A stretch of 64,000 bases of DNA. It comes from Lasiosphaeria ovina (Eukaryota > Ascomycota > Sordariomycetes > Sordariales > Lasiosphaeriaceae). The notes under the pieces were generated by a model that saw only the letters and a list, made by a program, of their open reading frames with translations, ran no database searches and had not been told where the DNA came from. Location of the stretch: positions 3,797,001-3,861,000 of the forward strand of contig JAULSN010000005.1 of NCBI GenBank assembly GCA_033439765.1, read 5' to 3'. Shown piece by piece: positions 12,018 through 21,640 of this stretch (position 1 is its first letter; every line of letters starts with the position of its first letter). Position numbers and translations under genes: made by a program.

Positions 12018-12802
12018 CCGGTCGAGAGTGCTATGCTGAGGTGAGGAGATACTCGATACGGGGCGGTGAGCTGACCACCCTGATCTCGGGTGGTGGCTGT
12101 GTGCCGAATTATGAAGTAAGGAGCCATCGGGGCTACGTTGGCCCGACACGACCGACGACCTCAGCTGGACTTGCACTTCCGAGTCATTCCTGTCGTGTGG
12201 CCCGTCAGGAAAGCACGTTGGGCTCCCTCCTGTGCCCGATTAGTACGACCCCGCACGATGCATGATGGTCATGGTGATTTGTATGGCTGCCATGGCGCAG
12301 AGCTCAAGCAGGCTCCGAGACGGTGGTCCGCGGCTGGTTCCTTCGGCTCGAGCGGTAAGCCATATTTTCAGCCACCTCTCGGTGATTTGCTTCTTTACGG
12401 GAAAAGGCGTAATGCAGGGCTTCGGCGACACACGACGTCGCCAATCGACGTCGCCAATCCGCTGCCGCCGTTCAATAGTCTATGCACCTCATCATGCAGA
12501 GTGATGCCGGCATTGTGCCTCCCAATGGCGGGTGATACGATAAGGAATATGAGTCGGAGCCTGGTCCAAGACCCGCCGCTACCGCTAAATGGGCGGTCAC
12601 AGCACAGGCACTGGGTCGTTCTTGCTCAACACTCCCCAAGCGTCGACTCGTGCTCCCAGCAGCCTCGGCGCAACCGACCGCTGCAGGAGGTGGCTTCCCC
12701 ATTTCACGCTCCGCACCCATTTGCATGCTTTTCCTGTCATGGGAGTGGAACGAACAGATATCAATTCGGCGGCCCACCTAGACTGGTCCCTCGCCATCCC
12801 AG
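12018..12802. promoter_or_regulatory. Shared divergent promoter region
   Basis: This 785-bp segment lies between the start of the minus-strand AAA+ gene and the start of the plus-strand STAND gene, so it should hold both promoters. ORFs inside it have no family match. Apart from the CCAAT/ACGT repeat listed separately, I could not assign a TATA box with confidence. Co-regulation of the pair is possible but is inference from the layout only. Confidence 0.5.
12433..12458. promoter_or_regulatory. Tandem 13-bp CRE-like/CCAAT element
   Basis: CGACGTCGCCAAT occurs twice in perfect tandem (12433-12445 and 12446-12458). Each unit holds a palindromic ACGT-core box (CGACGTCG, close to the bZIP/CRE site TGACGTCA) next to a CCAAT box, the site bound by the fungal HAP/NF-Y complex. 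Its place in a divergent promoter makes a regulatory role plausible; the function is inferred. Confidence 0.35.
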
Positions 12803-15291
12803 ATGCCAGATCCAGACTTGCCCATCCCGAACCTTTGTCTCCAACCGCTAGCAGTTGATTTCATTGACAATCATCTCCCTCTCTACCACCCCTTCTTCGC
12901 GAATCCCCCTGTGCGGTACGATCGGCCCTCCGGCCGCTACGTTGCCATCCAAGGCCCGGGCGACATGGCAGCGGCCACCGCCCAAGCGTCCCCGTCGAGG
13001 CTCATCCCGGGTCGGCCGGAGGACAAGCCCATCAACCGAATGAACTTCTGGGATGATATGTTTGCTCCTGCTAGAGCCAAATTCAAAGTTACCGTTGAGG
13101 CGCCTGAGAAGCGCTCCGAGACTGGCTTCGACATCCGGGAGGAGAATACTTGGGATGGGATGTACGAGAAGCTCAGGCTTGCGCGGGCACAGTACACAGA
13201 CAAAACTGGGCTCGGAGGCTTTCTCAAGCGCGTGTGCCGAAAGGTCACCGACAACACCCAGATCCTCAGAGGAATCATTCAGTTCGTCCCTGACATCGAC
13301 TATGTCACGCCGGTTCTTGGGGCGGTCGAAATTATCCTGGAGGTGAGCTTCCCCTCTAGAACGAAGAGACGGCTCAAAATATCTTTTCTAACGGCGATTA
13401 CCTATGTACTAGGCCATGAAAACTGCTGCCGAGGTGCGGAACCGAGCCCTCGAGGGCTTCGCCGACCTCCAATCGACATTTTCCAACATTGAACTGTTTT
13501 CCGTTATTTGGCCCGACGATGCCCACATCCAGGAATCATCCGTAACCTTAATTGTGGCAACCATGGCCGCAATAGAGCTCACAATTGGATTCTTTACCCA
13601 GCCCGGTTGTAAGCTCGCAATACCTGACTGCTAGCCACCACCGTTTTCTGACCAGCTACCTAACCACTCATGTCTCTTCAGGGAAGAAAGGTGGCAAGGC
13701 TATTCTCAAAGGGGGCGGGTACGAAGACCAGCTTATAGAGGGTTTCGACGCGATCAAAGCTTGCAGAGATGCTCTTCTCCAGGAGGCAGAGAAGTCTCAT
13801 ATGAACGAAACCCACAATACCTTCAGGGAAATATTGGCCAGTAAGACCGGGCTCACCAACCACAAGCTGAAGCTTTCTCACTAAGAACAAAATTCCCTAG
13901 ATTCCACCAAGCTCGACGAACTCCAGAAATCGTCGGAGAAAATTGACGGCAAGCTAGATACTGCCGTAAAAGGGGTAAATAGTGTGCTAGAATGCATTAT
14001 GCCACTCGTAGCCGGTTTTGAACGGGGCAAGGAAGAGGAGAGAATTAGGAAGGAAAAGAAGCAACGCGAAAAAGAGGAAAGACGTGCTAGGGAGGAGGAG
14101 AAAAGATGTGCTAGGGAGCAACGCGAGAAGGAAGAAAGGCGTGACAGGGAGGAGGAAGGAAAACGTTATCAAGGTCAGTCTAACCAACAAAGCTGTTCTT
14201 ACTTCTACATCCGCACTAACGCTAGAAACTTGGCAGCCGAGATAAACGCCAACAAGGACAGGATCCGTCGACTCGAAGAGCAAAGTTCTCGCGCACCGTC
14301 GCCTCACCCGCAATCTCCTTTTGCGCTCCCGCCGCCTACACTACAACTACAAGTAATCAACCTCCCTTACTTCAGCCCGGAAATCCTATGGCGGATGCTG
14401 GACATGCCCGACCTTGAAGCAGCGGACCTGAAGTATGTTGACAGCAAGCGCATGATTGTTCCTGCCGAGGATCGCGGCCGCATCGAGGTGCTCGCCCAAA
14501 CCAAGAAGTTTAAGGACTGGATTGGACTGTTAACATCGACAAGGCTGCTGATCCACGGCGACTTGGGGATGAAGTCCACGACTGCTCTATCCGTTTTCTG
14601 CGCCACGCTTGCGCAGGCGCTGAGCGGACGGGCCCGGATGGTGACCTTGGTCTGGTTCTGTGGGCGGCATGCCCGCCCGCGCGATAAGACATATGCAGGC
14701 GGCGCCGCGATGATCCGGAGCCTCACCGCGCAGCTACTATGCCAGCAGCGGTTGGACACGCGGCTGATGCTCCGCGACATACACTTCAATCCGGCGCTTG
14801 TGCGGGCCCGGGATATCCGGCAGCTGATCGTGCTCTTTGGCTGGCTCGTGCGGCAAGTCCCAGAGGATGTTACGCTGTTCTTCCTGGTAGATGGGATCTC
14901 CTTCTACGAGCGGCCGGAATTCAGGGACGGCATGGCAGACGTGTTGGCGTCCATCGCGCACCTCTCGATGGACGAGTCCGTCGCCGCCACGATCAAACTT
15001 TTAGTCATGAGTCCGGTGGCGACCAAGGATGTGCGGTGCGCCTTTAACGATGACGATTTAATCTTGTCGATGCAAGGGTTGACTGAGCGTGGAGAGGGGA
15101 CGGGTCTGGCGCGGTTGAGGGGGACGATGGGGAGGACTTTGAGGGAGTTGGACGATGAGAGTTCAGATGAAGGAAGTCTTGATGGGTTCGACGACGAAGA
15201 GAGCGAGCTTGACTCTGGAGGCGAGAGTTCTGAGAACTCGGCATCCGAGGGCGATTTTGAGTCCGACACTGCTAGTTCGGGATCTGACTGA
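12803..15291 (+). CDS. STAND-like protein, DUF7708-type N-terminus, degenerate P-loop
   Basis: Model: 12803-13342, 13413-13608, 13682-13840 and 13901-15291; 761 aa, with phases closing. Introns are 60-73 bp, with donors GTGAGC, GTAAGC and GTAAGA. A further in-frame 63-bp intron at 14174-14236 is optional. Residues about 100-290 look like the helical N-terminal domain (DUF7708 type) of fungal NACHT proteins. A strongly charged Lys/Glu/Arg coiled coil follows (about 345-430). The nucleotide-binding region has HGDLGMKST at 517-525, where the glycine before the invariant lysine is methionine, and a Walker B-like strand FFLVDGISFYE. The protein stops soon after this, with an acidic Ser/Glu/Asp tail and no repeats. 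It may bind nucleotide poorly or act as a regulatory partner of other STAND proteins; this is inference. An alternative start is Met55. Confidence 0.8.
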
Positions 15292-15330
15292 ACCCGTACT
15301 TTAGACATTTTGTCCTCGATAAAACCTACC

Positions 15331-16583
15331 CTAGGACAGTTCGTCGTTCAAGTACCCGTACTTTTCCACAAGCCCCTTGACCCTGTCCAACGGCAGCGTC
15401 TCAACCACCCTTCGATCTACGCCCACCATTGTCTCCGCCATGCAAAGCGCATTGTAAATCGCCTCCTCCGTCGCATCCGCCGCCGCCTCAAACAACGCGT
15501 TGATGGTCTGGTCATCATCCAACACCTGCAAGTCCATCGGCATCGGCTTCCACGGATCCACGCTCCTCTTATTCGCCGTAACCATCTGCACCGAGATCTC
15601 ACTCGCCGTCGAAAATGCCAGAAGATATAAGATATCCCCCGACAGGTTATGTCCCAGCCCCCCACCCCCAACAGCCCCAACATCGCCCTCTTCGCCACCC
15701 TCTGCAGCTACAGCGAATGCAGAGGCATATCCGTCGCCAAGACCGCAATAATACCCCCATCCTTCCAATTCTTCTCTTTCTCCAGCTCCTCCAACGCCAC
15801 CTTCGTCTTTTCATCCTCCTCCACTTCCTCTTATCCTCCGTCTGCAACACCCTCCCCTCCCCTCTAAAAGCCCTCTAATCCGAAACGCGTTCTAGCCGTC
15901 CATAATTCGCCTACACCAGCGCCGCGACCGTATACCCCTTTTCCTACCTCTCTCCCTCCCTACAATCATACCCCCCAATAAAACGACTATTACTCCCGGT
16001 TCCCCCCTTTTAAGAATAATAAACCATGCCTGTCCCTCCTCTAGATCTAGTATTTCCCTCCTTCACCCGCTGCACACTTACGGCGTCGATCCCCCAAATT
16101 ATATACTCTAACTTTACCGTAAACTGATTAATATTATGTAAATACCCGTTAAACGTCTCCCTAACCGCAGGCAGTAAAACTAATCCACCCTCCCCTTCTT
16201 ACCGTTATACTTACGGATCGCATGCTTATAAATCCCCTAGTAGGCTGTGCTGTGCTAATAGTAAAGGAATTAGTAAGGAGAATGGGGGAGTGGAATAAGC
16301 GGGTCTCTTCGATCCAGTGGCTGCCTGTGAGTTTACCGCTGCCGTTGAACTGGAAGAGGCTGGCGTAGCAGGTGCGGTGGAAGAAGTCGCAGTGGGGGAG
16401 GATGGTGGTCACGCCGGTGTTGGCGGCGCCGGAGTTGGGTGTTACGGGGAGGTGGATGGATTTGGTGTGGGCGAGGACGCCGGGGACGTCGGTGAGGGAG
16501 TTGAGTGGACCTGGCGGGTAGGAGCCGAGGTGGAGGCCGGGAAGGAAGTTGCGGAGGCGGCAGCGGGGCGTGGGGGGTGACAT
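15331..16583 (-). pseudogene. DmpA-type aminopeptidase (peptidase family S58/P1), RIP-like decay
   Basis: The N-terminal part (from ATG at 16583) reads RNFLPGLHLGSYPPGPLNSL, TDVPGVLAHTKSIHLP and later GSHWIEETRLFHSPILLTNS, characteristic of L-aminopeptidase D-esterase/DmpA proteins, Ntn-fold enzymes that cleave themselves before a serine. The C-terminal part (15700-15331) reads SGDILYLLAFSTASEI and ends DRVKGLVEKYGYLNDELS, also typical. Between them (about 15750-16220) fragments such as KGGTGSNSR and YTVAALV-ANYGRLE survive in mixed frames with stops; V-TAG-ANYG replaces the family's V-Gln-ANYG, a CAG to TAG change. This middle part is AT-richer than its flanks. The gene once encoded a full-length enzyme of about 400 aa and is now dead. 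It lies 40 bp downstream of the STAND gene, convergent with it. Confidence 0.75.
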
Positions 16584-17863
16584 AGCGGTTGGAGGGTTGA
16601 TGAAAGGTTTGGTGTTGGACGTCAATCCAAACGGGGTGCGAAGGGTGCCGAGACGTGAGAGCCTTATAATGAAAAGGGGCTGAACTTGATGTTGTTCACA
16701 GACCAAAAGCAGCTGCCTATTTGGAACGTAACGAATGGATGATTCATGTACGATCATCCCTAACTTCATCAACCCTCTTCCCGTTCAAGTCCGACCCCGC
16801 CAAGCTATTGCCAGGAAAACGCGGACTTATTACTTAGTCTAGTGGTACTTTTGGGGAGCCTACTCTTCGCTAAGTTCTCAAGTATCCCAAGGTACAGTCA
16901 CACCACCACCAAGTCTCCTGGTGATCCTAGGCTAACGTTGAAAGCGTTGAATAGCCTGTGAGAGTGTTTAGCACCTATCTCTGCACAGACCATTGACGTT
17001 CTTGCAGTCCTCCTGGAGTGATTCCAGTGGCGCAGAATCGCCGAGCACTGGAGACGGCTGTGTGAATAATTGGTGGCCCAATCACGGCGCCTCGGCCGGG
17101 TCCTCGCGAAATCAAGTTCATCGAGGTGCGCATCTGCCTGCTTGTCGATTCAAAAGCAGTTCTATTTCTAGAGGTTCTGTTTCTGGGTCCATTTATGGAG
17201 CAGTCTTGTGTCTATTCTGGGACCAGGAGAGACCCTCGCTGGGCGCCAGATTATCCTCCAAAACCCCTTTTGGCGGGGCATGCAGCCTGTAGAGATTAGA
17301 GATTCCTAGGGAAATCCCCCGAAAACCGCAGCCTGTAAATGATCTATTTCCTAGAAAAAGCCCCTGAAACCGCGGCCTGTAAATTTTCCGAGGAAAATCC
17401 CCCGAAAACCGCAGCATAAAAAAAATCCAGGCTCGGGCTTCTCGTAGCGCCATGGTGATGTGACGTCCGCTCGCGACGAGGAGATACGTCAGACGTGGGG
17501 GCTTGAGCGCTGTTGGTTGGCTCTTGACTGTATAGGGGCAGAGCTGAGATGTCTTCTATGCTGTTCCGCAGGAGACTGGTCGGCCATCATCGGAGGGGCG
17601 GCTTTCGTGCTGTCGTGTGGGTGTTGGAGCGAGAACCGATTGCAGGTTCAATATTCAATATTAAAACAGGAAATAATTGCCCTACTTGTCAAACAGCTAT
17701 ATATAGAGCATCCGGCAGCGATTGTAGGGTTGTTGTTGAAGGATTGGTTGATCAGCAGGATCTGCGCACGCAGCAAGCAGCATATTTAGACGAATTGAAG
17801 TGATTGATTAAAAATGAAGCCAGAAAATGAACAGGGGTCTCCGGCCGCTTAGGCTAGCTACAT
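16584..17863. other. Intergenic with one degenerate repeat
   Basis: No supported gene. A short plus-strand ORF at 17549-17803 has no motif. The degenerate repeat at about 17290-17420 is listed separately. Confidence 0.45.
17290..17420. repeat. Degenerate tandem repeat of about 45 bp, three units
   Basis: Three diverged units share the core CCTAG(GGA)AAatCCCCCGAAAACCGC followed by (A/G)GCCTGTAAAT. The two outer units are nearest to each other; the middle one reads AAAAAGCCCCTGAAACCGCGG. Age and origin are unknown. Confidence 0.6.
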
Positions 17864-19174
17864 CTATCCTTCCGCCTGGTTGAGAGGATAGAGGGCAGTT
17901 GGCAGAGTATCTCTCCAGTGTGAGGCGACTGCTCCGGTCTCCACAATGTGTGGTTTTGAGGTAGATTCTACTTTCAATTTAACTATTGCCGGTTCTCCCG
18001 ATCTAGGCGCGAGATCCCTGCCGCATTTCCCTTCCACCTCAGCCACAGTGAAGTGAGGCATACCTCGGAACATTGCCGGTATGTCGCCGTCATTTTGATC
18101 AAGCGGAGGGGGCCTTTTTGTATCGTCGTCGTCGTCGTCGTCGTCGACGTTTGAGACAAAGTAAAGGGGCCCTGCACTCCCATCTTCTAGAATTTCCACT
18201 ACAAGGACCAGCCTCGTATGAAACCAGCAAGCTGTATCACTCCCGGCTGACCGGTGTTTAGCGAAAAGACGTCCTACACAGAATTTAGTGATTGTCCCAA
18301 GGTCTGGCTACCCACGCTAGGACATACCTAATGGAGCAAAGAGAATTGATTTTTTGCTGGGTTCAGAGTCATTGCCGGCATCCGGCGACGCGTAGCACAT
18401 GCCCAGAACCAAGCCGGGGTTCACAAGGTCCACGTTGTACGTCTCAAGGACCTCGGAACTTGCTCGTCAGGGAACCAAGGGGCTGCCGTGGATTTGGAGC
18501 CCTAGCTCAAACTCTTCAAGTTCCATACCAAGTCCGTGGATCTCTTTCATGACGCCGCCACGAGAACGTCGTAGCAAGGAGTTGAGTGTCAAGAGAGAAT
18601 CATTGCCCGTCTTCCAGTTTGCGCCTGATACAGAGGCAAAAATTGAGGAGGGATCGTCGGTCGGAGAGTTGGTTTGCTGCTTTTCCACCCACTCAAAGAA
18701 ATCGTCGACAGCGGCGTCGGACTTGAGCTCCCTCTCCAGTTCGTCAAGCCACGTCATCTCATCATCTAGGCTCTTCCCACTTTGGCTGCAGAACTTATCA
18801 TAGAATTGCTGAAATTTCTGAAGTGTAGCCTGGTCAGGTGGGCCATGGTCCGATAGTGAAACTGAAATATCGCGAGGGAAGGATGGTAAGGGTGGTATCG
18901 GTGGGAGTACTGGATCCCGCATGCCTTCCAGAATGCCGGTGATCGATCGAACTGTTGGCTCGAAAGCTGGGAAGCCCTCGAAAGATTGAATTTTCACCGA
19001 TCAATAACTTAGCATCTCTAGCGTTGCAAGAGTGGAGGAGAGACAGCCGTCTATCGATCTGGCTCTGGAGTGGATAGATGAAGCGGAAAGCAATGACGTT
19101 GATGTGGAGAAGCTAACGTTGTCTATTGTTGCACGTGATCTGGATTGACTGAGCATTGAATTGTCTCCCTCCAT
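17864..19174 (-). pseudogene. Unknown protein gene with two in-frame TGA codons
   Basis: From an ATG at 19174 one frame runs to TAG-type intron sites and a stop at 17864, interrupted only by TGA at 19001-19003 (codon 58) and TGA at 18467-18469 (codon 236). A clear intron (18274-18327, donor GTATGT, acceptor GTGTAG) keeps the frame. The product would be about 416 aa, acidic, with a run of eight aspartates (GTC-type microsatellite near 18126-18146) and no membrane helix. I do not recognise the family. Explanations: two nonsense mutations (both could come from CGA), a small intron over the first stop (donor GTTATT, acceptor near 18946, 57 bp, frame kept), sequencing error or readthrough. The second stop has only a weak candidate intron. 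Good coding character on both sides of each stop argues for a real gene, dead or recently so. Confidence 0.5.
18126..18147. repeat. GTC trinucleotide microsatellite
   Basis: Seven GTC units in the plus strand. In the minus-strand gene at 17864-19174 they encode the aspartate run, so length changes alter only the number of aspartates. Confidence 0.85.
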
Positions 19175-19842
19175 CGGTCTAAAATAGCACCTTCTTATAG
19201 CCAACAGGATCACTGAATATCTCCACGGAAGTCCGTATTCAGGGCGGGCAAAAGAAGACCGTAGAATTGAAAGGAATCTCCGGTGCAAGGGATGTAGTCG
19301 GATTGAGGGCATTCCGAACGCAAGGGAGGGTGCAAAGGAGAGAAAAGCAGGTGTTTGCATATGCAGGGGTAAAAGAGGGTCAATTTTGCAAGTAAGGGTC
19401 ATTTCTTGGCGACATCTATCGACCGACGTCTGGCGACGACAGGCGAAGCAGTAGGCGATTGAGTTGAACGAGAGAAAGGATTATCGTAGTTCAGCAGATG
19501 GATGCTCCAATTTGTTGGCGCTTCGCACGTGCCCCGCAGGTCGACTCGGGCAGTGGTCGAATAGATGCCCCCATCATTTTTGGAGGCGGGTGCTATGCGC
19601 TCAGCCGCAAGAGCCCCGCCCGTTTCGACCCATGAACGACCCTGCTCAAGGGTACCTTACGTAAGCCACCCACCACATATTTACGACGACTGAGAACAGC
19701 CATAACCACCACCGTTCCAATCGCGGGGAAATATGCCAACGTCATTTCCATCCAAGGGCCGCGGCGATCCTGCACCGTTGCCGCCAACCCGTGTCTGACT
19801 GGGCACATTATTACTAGATTTTCAAACTCGCAAGATTACAAT
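19175..19842. other. Intergenic between divergent genes
   Basis: The minus-strand frame upstream of 19174 stays open to 19402 but has no motif and is probably 5' leader. The rest is expected to contain promoters for the genes on both sides. No specific element was recognised. Confidence 0.4.
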
Positions 19843-20536
19843 ATGCCTGTTATCCGTGCCGCAGACATCGCGAGCATCATGACCCCCGGCCTGCAACTAG
19901 ACGAGCCAACATTAGAAACCCACCGGGCGTTGGCTGAACAAGCTACCCACGAAATCCGAGAAGGAGCCGAAGGACTTACCTTCTATACCGATGAATTTCA
20001 ACCTGCGGCGAACCGGCCTGACCTATTGAGGTTACCAGTTCTAACCCACCCCCACCCGGTCCAAGACCTGAATCTTTTATTTCACAGGACTATGGTTTGT
20101 AAAGTCTCTACTAAACAATCATATAACGCTAACGAAAATATAGAGAACCCCCGCATATATGTGGGCAAGGGAAAAGGGGTTTGACATTATGCCGGAGATA
20201 TTTAGTTGCAATATACTCTGGCTTCAAGGAGGTTATGTAAAATGCCCGGAGAATATGGTTACAATGCTTATATTTGTTCCAAGGCCTCGACTAAGGGGAA
20301 GTGTCACGTTGCCCGAAGAACCCCCCTCGGAGGGTATTATTCGGTCTCCGATAGCCGGTCCTGTTACGACTGATTCTATATTCAAGTGTCGAGTGGGCGA
20401 AGTGATTTTCCTCGAGGCAGGAGAGCAGGTGCTCCTTAGAGAGGAGGCATGCCCTCGTGATATTTGTATATGCGGCATTACACATCGCACGACATTGTTG
20501 GGAGGCACCGGAAAAGGAGATTTCGAGCAGCTATGA
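19843..20536 (+). CDS. Unknown protein, 214 aa, spliced
   Basis: Model: 19843-20094 and 20144-20536. The 49-bp intron has donor GTTTGT, an internal GCTAAC branch site and acceptor ATATAG; phases close. A second in-frame intron (20031-20087, acceptor TTTCACAG) is possible and would remove 19 residues. The N-terminal part is acidic and helical (LDEPTLETHRALAEQATHEI). The C-terminal part has strand-like segments and clustered cysteines (RDICICGITH). There is no signal peptide or membrane helix. I do not recognise a family. The stop lies 9 bp from the stop of the convergent gene at 20546, so the two transcripts very probably overlap. Confidence 0.5.
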
Positions 20537-20545
20537 GGTTTTATT

Positions 20546-21640
20546 CTACAACGGCAAATATTCGAATCCGTGGAAACGTGCCTTTTCCAATATAACCTCA
20601 TCATCAGGATTCAGACAGTCCAAAAAGAAGATTGCCGTTCCAATGTCGCCAGAGCCCGCAAGTGTCCATGAGTTGACGTCGTTGTTGCTGAGAGTTTGCG
20701 TCTGGCCGCTTGGAGGCTGCGACGCGGGTGACGCGGGTGGTGCAGGTCCATCAGGAGCAGCGATGAGCTCTGTCGAACGCCTCGGCGCCAGTGCGACCCT
20801 GGAAGCCAAACCTACCCCACCCCGTAGGAGTCTATCCTTACACCCAGCAACCTCCACGTCCATGTCTAGGTGCGCAAGCTTATGTAGTCCAATCACGCGG
20901 CATACATCCTGATACCTAAGGAGGTAAACAAGTCAGTCAGGGGCCGATGCGATGAGATTAAGAAAGTTACCTATAACCTCTAAGCCAAGCTAGGAGCACG
21001 GCTGGGTAGAGAGCGAAAGGGCTCTCTGGGATTTTGACCTTGCCCTCTGATATTTCACTAACGAGAATGTTAACGAAAAATCCGACGAACTCCCCCCGTT
21101 CCTCAAGTCGCGAGACCTCCGTTAGACGGATGTTCGCCTCTAGAATATATTAGCAGGTCCTTATAGGGGGTGAATATGATGCATCTTACCGGCAAAAAAA
21201 CGGTAAAATATTAAACAGCCCTCTTGCAAAATAGGCCAAAGGCCATTCACAATTTGATTCACGAGACGGCACGCATGCATCTTATTCCGTTCCGCCTTTT
21301 CTTTCCTGGGATCGCCCGTCTTCGAGTATCTCCGGTCCTGGGCAGTTCTAAGGATCAGAGAACACATCTCAATGTACCAGAGCCCCCATGCGGCCGCCCC
21401 GTCTTTGGGTGTCTCGGCACGGATGATATCTTCCAGGATCTCGCCTTTGTCTTGTTCCATCTGGTTCTGGCGGTAGCTGATGAGGTTCTGGACGAAACAG
21501 GTCTCTGATGCCATAGCAATGCCGTCGCCGTTGTCGCCGCTCTTCTCGACGAAATTCTTGAGCCATTTGCTGAAGCGTCTTGCGATACGCTCGGCGCGTG
21601 ACCGGATGTTATTGGTCTTGTCTTCGTGCTGGCTGGCCAT
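20546..21640 (-). CDS. Unknown protein, 329 aa, three exons
   Basis: Model: complement of 20546-20915, 20971-21139 and 21190-21640. Introns of 55 and 50 bp have donors GTAACT and GTAAGA and acceptors CTTAG and CTAG; phases close. I chose ATG 21640; the frame is open a little further only through non-ATG codons. The protein is mostly helical: a basic N-terminus (ERIARRFSKWLKNF), a middle rich in Trp/Met/Leu (AAWGLWYIEMCSLIL) and a Pro/Ala-rich linker before the last 55 residues. No signal peptide, clear membrane helix or catalytic motif is visible and I know no family that fits. It is convergent with the gene at 19843-20536, nine bases apart. Confidence 0.65.

Noticed and set aside
11043..12044. 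Plus-strand ORF of 333 codons
   Set aside because: It lies antisense to exon 1 of the AAA+ gene and has no motif; GC-rich coding sequence leaves the opposite frame open.
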